DNA of 27,170 nt from assembly GCA_035500455.1 (NCBI GenBank), contig DATJXG010000363.1:1-27170 (forward strand), read 5' to 3'. Source of the DNA: DATJXG01 sp035500455. GTDB taxonomy: Bacteria > Acidobacteriota > Terriglobia > Terriglobales > Acidobacteriaceae. Positions 1 to 7,795 of this stretch are shown piece after piece. Position 1 is the first letter of the stretch. Every line of letters begins with the position of its first letter. Below the pieces are notes generated by a model, which was not told the origin of the DNA, did no database searches, and worked only from the letters and a program-made list of their open reading frames with translations. Made by a program: the position numbers and the translations under genes.

Positions 1-1940
1 GTGGCAGCTTTCTCCGCGATCAACTTACTGATCTTCTCCACAAACTCCGCCGTCGCCATATCTTCCGTCTTTTCTTTGCCCCTGGTACGTACGTTGACCT
101 TGGCGGCCTCGGCTTCTTTATCGCCCATCACCAGCAGGAACGGAACCTTCTGCAACGCATGCTCCCGGATTTTGGCGTTCATCTTTTCGTTACGCGCGTC
201 AACTTCCACCCGCACGCCGGCTTCTTTCAGCTGCGCCGCAACTTTCCGCGCGTAGTCTGCATGCCGCTCGGCGATCGGGATCATCACAGCCTGTACCGGC
301 GAGAGCCACACCGGAAAGGCGCCGGCATAGTGCTCGATCAGCACGCCGAAAAACCGTTCGACCGATCCATACAATGCCCGGTGCACCATCAACGGCTGCT
401 TGCGGGTGCCGTCTTCGGCGACATATTCGAGCCCAAAGCGTTGCGGCAGATTGAAGTCAAACTGCACCGTCGAAAGCTGCCACAGCCGCCCGATGGCATC
501 CACCAGCTTGATGTCGATCTTCGGCCCGTAAAACGCGGCCTCGCCGGGGATGGTCGTGTACTCGATGTTAAGCCGTTTGAGCACCTTCTCCAGCGAAGCC
601 GTGGCCATGTTCCACTGTTCTTCGCTGCCCACAAAATTCTTGCGGTCCTCAGGGTTCCAGGTGGAAAGCTCCGTCTGGAACTGGTCGAAGCCGAAATCTT
701 TCAGCACGTCGCTGGCGAACTCCACGCAACTGGCGATTTCCTGCTCGATCTGGTCTGGCGTGCAGAAGATATGCGCATCATCCTGGGTGAATCCGCGCAC
801 GCGCAGCAAGCCGTGCATTACCCCGGAGCGTTCATAACGATACACCGTGCCCAGTTCGCCCAGCCGTACTGGCAGATCACGATAGGACTTCAGCGAATCC
901 CTATAAATCAAAATATGTCCCGGGCAGTTCATCGGCTTTAGTCGATATTCCGCGTCGTCCAGTTCCATGAAGTCGAACATGTTCTGCGCGTAGTAGCCTT
1001 CGTGGCCGGAGGTGTAGAACAACTGCCGCCGCACCACGTGGGGCGTGTACACCAGAGAGTAGCCGCGCTTCAGGTACTCGGCGCGCATCCAGTCTTCCAT
1101 TTCCTTGCGGATGATGCCGCCCTTGGGATGCCAGAAAATCAGCCCCGGCCCCGCCAGTTCCTGGATGGAAAACAAATCAAGCTGCTGGCCCAGCACGCGG
1201 TGGTCGCGCTTCTTGGCCTCCTCGGCCTGGTGGAGAAACTGGTCAAGATCCTTCTTGGAGAAAAACGACGTCCCGTAGATGCGCTGCAGTTGCGGATTCT
1301 TCTCGTCGCCCAGCCAATAGGCGCCCGCAATGTTGAGCAGCTTGAATGCCTTGATCCTCCCGGTGGAAGGAATATGCGGCCCGCGGCAGAAGTCGGTGAA
1401 TTTGCCGGTACGGTAAATCGAAATCTTTTCGTCGGGCTTGGTGAACTGCTCGATGAAGTGGCACTTCATGAAGTCGCCTTCGCCCTTGAACTTTTCCAGG
1501 CCTTCGGAGCGGGGCAGGAACTCGCGCGCATAAGGGATGTCCTGCTGCGCCAGCTCCTGCATTTTCTTTTCGATCTTTTCCAGGTCCTCGGGCGTAAAGG
1601 GCGTGGGCCGGTAGAAATCGTAGAAGAAGCCGGTGTCGGTGGGAGGACCGTGGCCCAGCTTGGTTTCGGGGAACAGTTCCAAAACGGCCGCCGCCAGTAG
1701 GTGCGCAGACGAATGCCGGTACACCTGTAGAGATTCGGGGTCTTTTTCCGTGAGCAGGCGCAGGTCAGTGTCTTTTTCCAGTGGCTTGCTGAGGTCGATT
1801 AGGTCACCGTTGGTCTTGGCGACCAGCGCCGCATCGGCCAGCCGCGGGCTGATGTCTTTCGCGACCTGAAGCGGAGTGGTGCCCGAAGGCACGTCTTTCA
1901 CACTCCCATCGGGAAGCTTGATGTGAATGGTTTCCGGCAT
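1..1940 (-). CDS. thrS: threonyl-tRNA synthetase, 3' end cut by the window edge
   Basis: Charges tRNA-Thr with threonine in the cytoplasm. Translation from the ATG at 1940 gives 646 codons without a stop, close to the family's usual length of about 640-650, so only a few terminal residues are missing. The N-terminus is a TGS domain (IHIKLPDGS, residues 5-13). The editing domain follows with its HxxxH pair at H76 and H80 (HSSAH) and the later CHF and DFCRGPH motifs. The class II catalytic core shows the zinc-site MNCPGH and the motif 2 region VYRYERSGVMHGLLRVRGF. The C-terminal anticodon-binding domain shows PVQAVMIPI. No strong Shine-Dalgarno lies before the ATG, but the TGS start fixes it. 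In many bacteria infC-rpmI-rplT follow thrS; here that would lie outside the window. Confidence 0.97.
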   Translation of the reverse strand, partial: MPETIHIKLPDGSVKDVPSGTTPLQVAKDISPRLADAALVAKTNGDLIDLSKPLEKDTDLRLLTEKDPESLQVYRHSSAHLLAAAVLELFPETKLGHGPPTDTGFFYDFYRPTPFTPEDLEKIEKKMQELAQQDIPYAREFLPRSEGLEKFKGEGDFMKCHFIEQFTKPDEKISIYRTGKFTDFCRGPHIPSTGRIKAFKLLNIAGAYWLGDEKNPQLQRIYGTSFFSKKDLDQFLHQAEEAKKRDHRVLGQQLDLFSIQELAGPGLIFWHPKGGIIRKEMEDWMRAEYLKRGYSLVYTPHVVRRQLFYTSGHEGYYAQNMFDFMELDDAEYRLKPMNCPGHILIYRDSLKSYRDLPVRLGELGTVYRYERSGVMHGLLRVRGFTQDDAHIFCTPDQIEQEIASCVEFASDVLKDFGFDQFQTELSTWNPEDRKNFVGSEEQWNMATASLEKVLKRLNIEYTTIPGEAAFYGPKIDIKLVDAIGRLWQLSTVQFDFNLPQRFGLEYVAEDGTRKQPLMVHRALYGSVERFFGVLIEHYAGAFPVWLSPVQAVMIPIAERHADYARKVAAQLKEAGVRVEVDARNEKMNAKIREHALQKVPFLLVMGDKEAEAAKVNVRTRGKEKTEDMATAEFVEKISKLIAEKAA

Positions 1941-2055
1941 GAATTGAGGAATCTGAATTCCAGTTTATTGAGGCAGGTGGGAACGGTCAAACCTCGACCG
2001 GGTACGGCCTCGCCCGCTGAACCGCGAAGCATGCGCGAGAAATGCCCCGCATACC

Positions 2056-2277
2056 TTAGCTATCCTTGCGGTACAAGAGGTTGCGCATCGCTTGCCTGCG
2101 GGCTTCATTCGCCTCACTTGCAGCCTTGCGCTCGTCGGCATCCATGCGGCGCTGGGTCGCCGAGGCGGGTTGTTCGGAGGCGCTGCACTCGGGGCATCGG
2201 TTAGCGAAACCGGGTTTATCCGGCTTAAGCTCGAATTCTTCTCCGCATACAGCACAGATTTTTATGGGGAACGCCAT
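2056..2277 (-). CDS. small zinc-ribbon protein of unknown function
   Basis: A 73-residue protein with two CxxC knuckles (C8-A-V-C11 and C28-P-E-C31) separated by 16 residues, the layout of a treble-clef or zinc-ribbon fold. After residue 35 it becomes a charged, Arg/Glu/Ala-rich probable helix. There is no signal peptide or membrane segment, so it is probably cytoplasmic. It reads in the same direction as thrS with a 115-base gap and could be co-transcribed. No clear Shine-Dalgarno precedes the ATG. Short proteins with this metal-binding head occur as hypothetical zinc-ribbon proteins; the role (nucleic-acid or protein binding) cannot be read from the sequence. Confidence 0.72.
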   Translation of the reverse strand: MAFPIKICAVCGEEFELKPDKPGFANRCPECSASEQPASATQRRMDADERKAASEANEARRQAMRNLLYRKDS

Positions 2278-2448
2278 TTACACAGATGATACGACGCTGA
2301 TATCGCACCGAGGAAGTCTGCGATAGGGCAGCAGCCAGCCGGGTTCTCGGCCGAAGAGGTGGGGCTAGCTGTGCTTCTCGCTTCGCGGGCACCCGCAAGG
2401 TCGATTTCTGGATCGGCCTGGGATCGCGAGAGCTTCCGAGGCTAACCA

Positions 2449-2913
2449 TCACCGCGACCGCCGCCGCAACATGCCCAATACCATCGCAATCTGCCCGGAG
2501 TGGTAGATGGTATGTTGCACGGTTCCTTGCAAAAGCGTCTCGTAGGGATAGCTGCGTCCGGGGACTTGTTTCGCCAAATCGTTGGCGGGGAAGTTCCGGA
2601 TTTTTTCTTCCAGCAGGTCGCGGCTGTGGTTCCAGCGGGCTACCAGGTCGTTCCAGGGAATTGGCGGCTCAGCCCATTCCTTTTCGGGTTGCCAGCGTGG
2701 CATGGGGTTGCTGTCTGAGGTGTTGCGGGTTCTTTCGTTCCACAGGAGTAGATGCTGAAGCAAGGCGGAGATTGAATGGGCGCCGGGAATGGGGGCCGCC
2801 GTTGCGAGTTCCGGGGTGATTTCTGCCAGGAGTTCGGCCAGGGATGGCCCGTACCAGGCGCCCTGGATGGTGGCGGCGCGATAGGAATCGGCGATTTGTT
2901 GGGCTTGGGTCAT
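2449..2913 (-). CDS. DinB-family (four-helix bundle) protein
   Basis: A 154-residue cytoplasmic protein with the DinB/YfiT-like pattern: a first histidine in an early helix (LLQHLLLW, around residue 53) and the C-terminal HTIYHSGQIAM signature, whose two histidines complete the usual three-His metal site. Members of this superfamily include damage-inducible proteins and thiol-dependent transferases. The substrate here is unknown. The ATG at 2913 is preceded by a good Shine-Dalgarno (GGAGGT on the minus strand, 2923-2928) at 9 bases. It stands apart from its neighbours, with about 170 bases to the zinc-ribbon gene and about 180 to the M3 peptidase gene, so it is probably its own unit. Confidence 0.85.
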   Translation of the reverse strand: MTQAQQIADSYRAATIQGAWYGPSLAELLAEITPELATAAPIPGAHSISALLQHLLLWNERTRNTSDSNPMPRWQPEKEWAEPPIPWNDLVARWNHSRDLLEEKIRNFPANDLAKQVPGRSYPYETLLQGTVQHTIYHSGQIAMVLGMLRRRSR

Positions 2914-2945
2914 GATGATTCGACCTCCGCGGGATTGCCGCTACT

Positions 2946-3090
2946 ATACGGGCGACGCCCGCGCCTGAATTCTGGCGGCGCCAGAGTTCTAACCGCAACT
3001 GACGCAAAGAGACCCTGCTTGCGCCTACGATTTCTTGTCCGCGCTTGCAGCGGCTCGCTGCCCCGCACGGGCGAGGACGCCCGCGCCTAC
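2946..3090 (-). repeat. REP-like palindromic repeats, two copies plus a fragment
   Basis: Two copies of one short palindrome lie in the same orientation in the gap between the M3 and DinB genes. Both share ACGGGCGA (2948-2955 and 3067-3074) and GACGCCCGCGCCT (2954-2966 and 3076-3088). Each can fold into a GC-rich hairpin (stem CGGGC/GCCCG in one, CGGGCG/CGCCCG in the other). The better copy, read on the minus strand, starts with GTAG at 3090-3087, the head typical of REP elements. A third fragment, GCGCCTAC, is at 3021-3028. It lies downstream of the M3 gene and could also protect or end that transcript. Confidence 0.7.
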
Positions 3091-3097
3091 ATTAGTC

Positions 3098-5158
3098 TTA
3101 CTCACCTGCTTGCTTTGTGCCCGTGTCGAACTCTTCGCCCATCCAGTGCTGGAAAGCTTTCATGTTCTGGGGGCGGCCGAGGAAGTCCTTGACCAGGGTA
3201 TTCGCTGAGACTGAACCGCCCGGCTCCAGCACCACGCGGCGATATTTCATGGGTTCAGGGCCAGCCAGCAGATTGTCCTGGTCGAACTGCATGAAGAAAT
3301 CTTCGGCGATCACCTTGTCCCACATGTAGGTGTAGTAGGCCGACGAATAGCCCCCCAGATGTCCGAATGAGGTGTACATATGCGTGCCCGACAGGGGAGT
3401 GTAAGGGGTGTATTTGAGTGCGTCGGCGTGGCAGATTTCGTCCAGATCAACGTCCTGCGGCTTGCCTTTGTAGATGTCGTAGGAAATGGCCGTATAGCTG
3501 AGCTGCGTGGCCACCCAGCTGGCACGTCCAAAGGCGGAGGCGCGGTTCATGCGCGCCACCAACTCGGCGGGAATGGGCTCGCCGGTTTTGTAGTTGTGCG
3601 CGAATTGGGCCAGCACCTGCGGGCTGTGCATCCACTCTTCCAGCATCTGCGAAGGGGCTTCCACGAAGTCCGCTTCCATGGTGATGCCGCTGATGCCCGC
3701 CCACTCCTGCTGTCCGCCGAGGATCCAGTGCATCAGGTGGCCGAACTCGTGGAAGAACGTTACCACATCCCCGTATTCCATCAGGCCGGGATCAGTGGCC
3801 GTTGGCACCGGGAAGTTGCACACCAGGATCGCTTCGGGCAGTTGCTTCCCGCGAATGCCATCGAGCACCGGCGCCATTTCAGCGTGGCTGTACTTGCCCG
3901 GGCGCGGGTGCATGTCGAGGTAGAAGCGGCCGATCACCTTGCCGTGGTCCACCACATCCCAGGTTTCCACCAGCGGGTCCCAGGCGGGAACGTTCTCCTC
4001 CTGCTGGAAGCTCACCTGGAACAGCTTGGCGGCGGTATCCAGAATTCCCTGGCGCACGCTGGCGTAAGGAAGATACGGGCGCACCGATTGCGAATCGAAA
4101 TCATACTTCGCGCGGCGCACCAGCTCATTCAAATGGGAGACCTCATACTCCTGAACATCTTTCGCCCCCGGATCGGTCTTCTGCTTTTCCGCCAGCAGCA
4201 TGGCGAATTCGCGTTCCATGGTGGGCCGGGCGGCATCCTCCACGCTCTTGATGAAGTCCGCGATGTTCTGGCCCTTCGCTATCATCTTGTCGGCGGCGTT
4301 GTAGTCCGCCCAGGAGGAATATCCGAGCAGCTTGGCAATGTCGTAACGGGTTTGCATCATCCGCTCGAGCACTTCCTTGTTCTTCGGATAGGCGCGGGTG
4401 TCGAAGGCTTCAAACAGCCGGCGGCGCAGATCGCCGCTCTTGGCGAACTTGAAGACCGGGAGAGCGTCGGGGTAGTCGGTGGTGATGGTGATCTTGCCGT
4501 CTTTGTCGGGCTTGTGGCGGTCGATGTAGTCCTGCGGCAGGCCATCCAGCTCCGCCACCGTCGCCTCCACGCTCTTCTGGCCGTCGGAGATATTGCGGTC
4601 GAACATGGACTGCACTTCGGTGAGCTGATCGTTCAGCTTCTTCAACTGGGCGCGGGTGGCGTCATCTCTATCCACTCCTGCCAGGCGAAATTCCAGCAAC
4701 TGGCGCTTTACGTAGTACTGAGTCGGAGCATCCGCCTTGGACAAATCGAGGCTAGCGAGCGCCTGATACACGTCGCGATTCAGCGATAGCGCCGTGTTCA
4801 CCGCGCTGCCCTTGCGAGTCATGTCGGTTGCCTTGTCGCGAAAGGCGGAGTCGGGATGCACCTGCTGCATCAGGCTGGAAAAATATACCTCCGAGTTAAT
4901 CTGTCGCACGGCATCGTCGAAGGGCGCGAGCGTGTTGTCGATGGTGCGCTTGCCCTTCACCGCCACCAGGGCGTCGATGGATTTCTGTGCGCCGGCCAGT
5001 TTGTCGTTTTCGATTTTCTCAAAGGCGGCGGCGTCAGGCTTGGCGGCCCAGAGCGGCGGCTGGGACTTAGGCATCTCCTGCGCGGTGGCAAGCAGGCTTA
5101 GCGAAACCAGGCTCAAGGGAATCACGACTACCCACGCGCTGTGGCGAACACGCAACAT
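3098..5158 (-). CDS. secreted M3-family zinc metallopeptidase (oligopeptidase / dipeptidyl carboxypeptidase type)
   Basis: A 686-residue thimet-oligopeptidase-like enzyme that cleaves short peptides. The zinc motif HEFGH is at H470-E471-H474, in the context VVTFFHEFGHLMHW. The downstream glutamate ligand probably lies in the ITMEADFVEAPSQMLEEW helix. The length matches the Dcp/oligopeptidase A group. The N-terminus (MLRVRHSAWVVVIPLS and onward to ATAQE) is a signal peptide, so it acts in the periplasm or outside, unlike the usual cytoplasmic M3 enzymes. I chose the ATG at 5158 over a GTG at 5173 because GAGGTG sits 7 bases before the ATG. It is divergent from the secreted M20 hydrolase gene, which suggests shared work in peptide breakdown. 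Confidence 0.93.
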   Translation of the reverse strand: MLRVRHSAWVVVIPLSLVSLSLLATAQEMPKSQPPLWAAKPDAAAFEKIENDKLAGAQKSIDALVAVKGKRTIDNTLAPFDDAVRQINSEVYFSSLMQQVHPDSAFRDKATDMTRKGSAVNTALSLNRDVYQALASLDLSKADAPTQYYVKRQLLEFRLAGVDRDDATRAQLKKLNDQLTEVQSMFDRNISDGQKSVEATVAELDGLPQDYIDRHKPDKDGKITITTDYPDALPVFKFAKSGDLRRRLFEAFDTRAYPKNKEVLERMMQTRYDIAKLLGYSSWADYNAADKMIAKGQNIADFIKSVEDAARPTMEREFAMLLAEKQKTDPGAKDVQEYEVSHLNELVRRAKYDFDSQSVRPYLPYASVRQGILDTAAKLFQVSFQQEENVPAWDPLVETWDVVDHGKVIGRFYLDMHPRPGKYSHAEMAPVLDGIRGKQLPEAILVCNFPVPTATDPGLMEYGDVVTFFHEFGHLMHWILGGQQEWAGISGITMEADFVEAPSQMLEEWMHSPQVLAQFAHNYKTGEPIPAELVARMNRASAFGRASWVATQLSYTAISYDIYKGKPQDVDLDEICHADALKYTPYTPLSGTHMYTSFGHLGGYSSAYYTYMWDKVIAEDFFMQFDQDNLLAGPEPMKYRRVVLEPGGSVSANTLVKDFLGRPQNMKAFQHWMGEEFDTGTKQAGE

Positions 5159-5297
5159 AAAAAGGCACCTCACACTCGATTTGACTATGAACTTACGTAT
5201 TGTCCTCTAGTTTAGTTCCGATGGCTAGGGAGGCGGCGAGCAGTTCGATGCGGAACTCTGACCGCCGAGTTCATCGAGATCGCAGGGGGATATTTTC

Positions 5298-5325
5298 TTG
5301 AGGCTTTGACGGCGGCTGGTATGAT
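5298..5325 (+). promoter_or_regulatory. extended -10 promoter for the M20 hydrolase gene
   Basis: TTGAGG (5298-5303), a 16-base spacer, then TATGAT (5320-5325) with the TGn extension (TGGTATGAT). Transcription would start near 5332, giving a leader of about 28 bases that contains the AGGAAA ribosome site at 5353-5358. Confidence 0.55.
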
Positions 5326-5359
5326 TTGTCGGAAATCTGCGCCGACGCTACGAGGAAAC

Positions 5360-6670
5360 GTGAAACTTCCAATTGGTCTGTGGATGACTTGCCTGGCCGT
5401 GACCTGCGGTGCCGTGGCGCAGGCGAAGCCTGCTTTGTGGGCGCCCTCGTCACAGCAGATTGACGCCGTCTATCCCGAGGTCGAGGCGCTGTACTTCGAT
5501 CTGCACCGCAATCCGGAGCTTTCCCTTCACGAAGAGCACACCGCAGCTAAGCTGGCGGAGCGTGCGAAGGCGCTCGGATATGAAGTTACTACGGGCGTAG
5601 GCGGCACCGGCATCGTGGCTGTGCTGCACAACGGCAGCGGGCCGACCGTGATGTTTCGCACCGACATGGACGCCTTGCCGGTAGAGGAGAAGACCGGCCT
5701 ACCCTACGCCAGTCATGTGACAACCAAGAATGATTCGGGAGTTACGGTTCCCGTGATGCACGCCTGCGGCCATGACATCCACATGTCGAGCTGGTTGGGC
5801 ACCGCGAAGCTCATGGCTGCGAACAAAGACCGCTGGCACGGGACCCTGATCATGATTGGGCAGCCGGCGGAAGAGATTGTCGCGGGCGCGGCCGCCATGC
5901 TCAAGGACGGACTGTTCACCCGCTTCCCCAAGCCGGACTACGCGCTGGCCGTCCACGACGATATGCTTCCTGCCGGACAGGTCGGCTACACGCCCGGATA
6001 TGCCCTGGCAGCGGTGGATTCGGTGGAGATTACAATTTTCGGCCGGGGCAGCCATGGCGCCCAGCCGCAGGAAAGCATCGATCCCATCGTGATCGGCGCG
6101 CGGACGGTGATGGCCTTGCAGACGATTGTTTCGCGAGAGATCAATCCGCTCGATTCCGCCGTGGTCACGGTTGGGTCGTTTCAGGGCGGGACCAAAAGCA
6201 ACATCATCCCGGATGAAGTGAAGCTGCTGATCACGGTGCGTTCCTACAAGCCCGAAGTGCGGAAGCATTTGCTGGCGTCGATTGAGCGCATTGCCAAGGG
6301 CGAGGCCATGGCAGGCGGGGCGCCGCGCGAACCGCTGGTGAAGATTACGCCCGGAGCGAATGCCACTTACAATGATCCCGCGCTGAACAAGCGGGTGGTG
6401 GCGGTGCTGCAAAACACGCTCGGGGCGGCCAACGTGATTGAGCTTCCGCCCAAGATGGTGTCGGAAGATTTCTCTGAGTTCGGGCAGGCGGGCGTGCCTT
6501 CGGTGATGTTTTACGTGGGAGCGCAGGAGCCCGCGAAGTTCGCGGCGGCCCAAAAATCAGGCACAATCTTGCCGGGACTGCATTCCTCGCTGTGGGCGCC
6601 GGATTACGAGCCTACGCTGAAGACGGCGATGAGGGCAGAGACGGCGGCGCTGGTGGATTTGCTGCAGTGA
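5360..6670 (+). CDS. secreted M20-family amidohydrolase / metallopeptidase
   Basis: A 436-residue hydrolase of the M20D group (N-acyl amino acid or aminoacyl amide hydrolases, such as hippurate and IAA-amino acid hydrolases). Metal ligands are visible in MHACGHDIH (C136, H138), the glutamate pair QPAEE (E171-E172), VHDDM, and the C-terminal LHSSLWAPD. The dimerisation domain lies between (GRGSHGAQPQESIDP). I chose the GTG at 5360: AGGAAA precedes it at good spacing, and from here the protein opens with a signal peptide (KLPIGLWMTCLAVTCGAVAQA). Starting at 5306 would bury that peptide and overlap the promoter. Export is expected. The exact substrate cannot be told from sequence. Confidence 0.92.
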   Translation: MKLPIGLWMTCLAVTCGAVAQAKPALWAPSSQQIDAVYPEVEALYFDLHRNPELSLHEEHTAAKLAERAKALGYEVTTGVGGTGIVAVLHNGSGPTVMFRTDMDALPVEEKTGLPYASHVTTKNDSGVTVPVMHACGHDIHMSSWLGTAKLMAANKDRWHGTLIMIGQPAEEIVAGAAAMLKDGLFTRFPKPDYALAVHDDMLPAGQVGYTPGYALAAVDSVEITIFGRGSHGAQPQESIDPIVIGARTVMALQTIVSREINPLDSAVVTVGSFQGGTKSNIIPDEVKLLITVRSYKPEVRKHLLASIERIAKGEAMAGGAPREPLVKITPGANATYNDPALNKRVVAVLQNTLGAANVIELPPKMVSEDFSEFGQAGVPSVMFYVGAQEPAKFAAAQKSGTILPGLHSSLWAPDYEPTLKTAMRAETAALVDLLQ

Positions 6671-6689
6671 TGGGCGGTGGCCTTCTTTT

Positions 6690-6852
6690 CCGCGGATTCA
6701 CGCGGACCAACGCGGATTTGTTGTTTCACCACAGAGACACTGACCACAAAGAAGAGCGAATCAAAAAGGAAATTGATTTCTCTGTGACTCTGTGTCTCTG
6801 TGGTAAGGAATGTCTTGATCCGCGTTCATCCGTGTCAATCCGCGTAAATTCG
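6690..6852. repeat. long two-layer inverted repeat (intergenic repeat element)
   Basis: An imperfect inverted repeat of about 160 bases fills the gap before the crotonase gene. Inner arms are perfect over 13 bases: ACCACAGAGACAC (6728-6740) and GTGTCTCTGTGGT (6792-6804). Outer arms are built from ATCCGCG-type units: CGCGGATTCACGCGGACC near 6691-6708 and ATCCGCGTTCATCCGTGTC near 6819-6836. No open frame or transposase lies inside. It ends within 20 bases of the next gene's ATG, so the outer arm may be in that gene's leader. Confidence 0.8.
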
Positions 6853-6868
6853 TAGCAGGTGTTGAATC

Positions 6869-7651
6869 ATGACCTTTGAAAATATTCTCCTCGAAAAGAA
6901 AAACTCCATCGCCTACGTCACCGTCAACCGGCCGAAGGTGCTCAACGCTCTCAACATGGCCACCATGGAAGAGCTGCGGGCCGCGTTCACCGATGTAAAG
7001 AACGACCCCGCCGTCCGCGTGGTCATTCTTACCGGTTCGGGCGAGAAGGCGTTCATCGCCGGCGCCGACATCGGCGAACTGGCCAAGCACGACGCCGTCA
7101 GCGGCAAAGCGTACACGCATCGTGGCCAGTCCGTGCTTGACCTGATCGAGAACCTGGGCAAGCCGGTGATCGCCTGCCTCAACGGCTTCGCGCTCGGGGG
7201 CGGATGCGAAATCGCCCTGGCCTGCACTATGCGGCTGGCCAGCGAAAACGCGAAGCTTGGCCAGCCGGAGGTAAAGCTGGGAATTATTCCCGGATACGGC
7301 GGCTCGCAGCGCCTGCCGCGGCTGGTGGGCAAGGGACTGGCCATGCAATTGGTGCTGACGGGAGACATTATTTCCGCGCAGGAAGCGCACCGCATCGGCC
7401 TGGTAAATGAAGTTACAGCGCCGGCGGATTTGATTCCGAGGGCTGAGGCTATCGCCCAGAAAATCATGGCCAATGCGCCGCTGGCGGTGCAGTATGCCCT
7501 GGAGGCGGTGAATCACGGCATGGAAATGCCGCTCGCCGAAGGACTCTATTTGGAAGCCGTGCTGTTCGGCGTGTGCTGCGCTACCGAAGACAAAACCGAA
7601 GGCACGAGGGCGTTTCTGGAGAAACGGGCGGCTGTGTTTAAGGGGAAGTGA
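6869..7651 (+). CDS. enoyl-CoA hydratase/isomerase family protein (crotonase)
   Basis: A 260-residue crotonase-fold enzyme that hydrates a trans-2-enoyl-CoA to the 3-hydroxyacyl-CoA, in fatty-acid oxidation or butyryl-CoA style pathways. Both catalytic glutamates of true hydratases are present: E114 (GGGCEIALAC) and E134 (GQPEVKLGIIPGYGG). The oxyanion-hole region FIAGADI is at residues 62-68, and the C-terminal helix carries the FLEKRAAVFKGK signature of short-chain hydratases. The length is normal and there is no signal peptide. No thiolase or dehydrogenase neighbour is in the window, so the acyl chain used is unknown. A loose GCAGGTG is the only ribosome-site candidate. Confidence 0.95.
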   Translation: MTFENILLEKKNSIAYVTVNRPKVLNALNMATMEELRAAFTDVKNDPAVRVVILTGSGEKAFIAGADIGELAKHDAVSGKAYTHRGQSVLDLIENLGKPVIACLNGFALGGGCEIALACTMRLASENAKLGQPEVKLGIIPGYGGSQRLPRLVGKGLAMQLVLTGDIISAQEAHRIGLVNEVTAPADLIPRAEAIAQKIMANAPLAVQYALEAVNHGMEMPLAEGLYLEAVLFGVCCATEDKTEGTRAFLEKRAAVFKGK

Positions 7652-7664
7652 CCCACATTTTACC

Positions 7665-7747
7665 GTAGCGCCGGCGTCCCGCCGGCAGCTTCGATTCCGC
7701 ATCTCAGGTTGGGGTTCGGTCAGGCGCCGGCGGGACGCCGGCGCTAC
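7665..7747. repeat. REP doublet: perfect 22-base inverted pair of GTAG-headed hairpins
   Basis: The unit at 7665-7686 begins GTAGC and then folds as GCCGGCG-TCC-CGCCGGC, a perfect 7-base stem with a 3-base loop. The unit at 7726-7747 is its exact reverse complement and ends in CTAC. The two are separated by 39 bases. A GTAG head plus hairpin, in head-to-head pairs, is the known form of REP/BIME elements mobilised by REP-associated Y1 transposases (RAYTs). No such transposase gene is in this window. Confidence 0.88.
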
Positions 7748-7781
7748 CCTCCAGGGCCGCAGCTTCCGCCACCCCGGACGA

Positions 7782-7787
7782 TATAAT
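7782..7787 (+). promoter_or_regulatory. -10 box next to the start codon (probable leaderless transcript)
   Basis: A consensus TATAAT ends only 8 bases before the ATG at 7796, and no Shine-Dalgarno lies between. Transcription would begin almost on the ATG. No good -35 box is seen at 16-18 bases, so this is a candidate only. Confidence 0.4.
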
Positions 7788-7795
7788 CTTTCGAC

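Noticed and set aside
159..941. Long plus-strand open frame opposite thrS
   Set aside because: Antisense to a clearly conserved synthetase; GC-rich DNA leaves the opposite strand open by codon bias. No protein-like motifs.
3380..4789. 469-codon plus-strand open frame opposite the M3 peptidase gene
   Set aside because: Fully antisense to a catalytic-motif-bearing gene, His/Leu/Val-rich composition, no ribosome site.
5306..5325. TTGACG as -35 box for TATGAT
   Set aside because: Spacer is only 8 bases; TTGAGG at 5298-5303 gives a workable 16.
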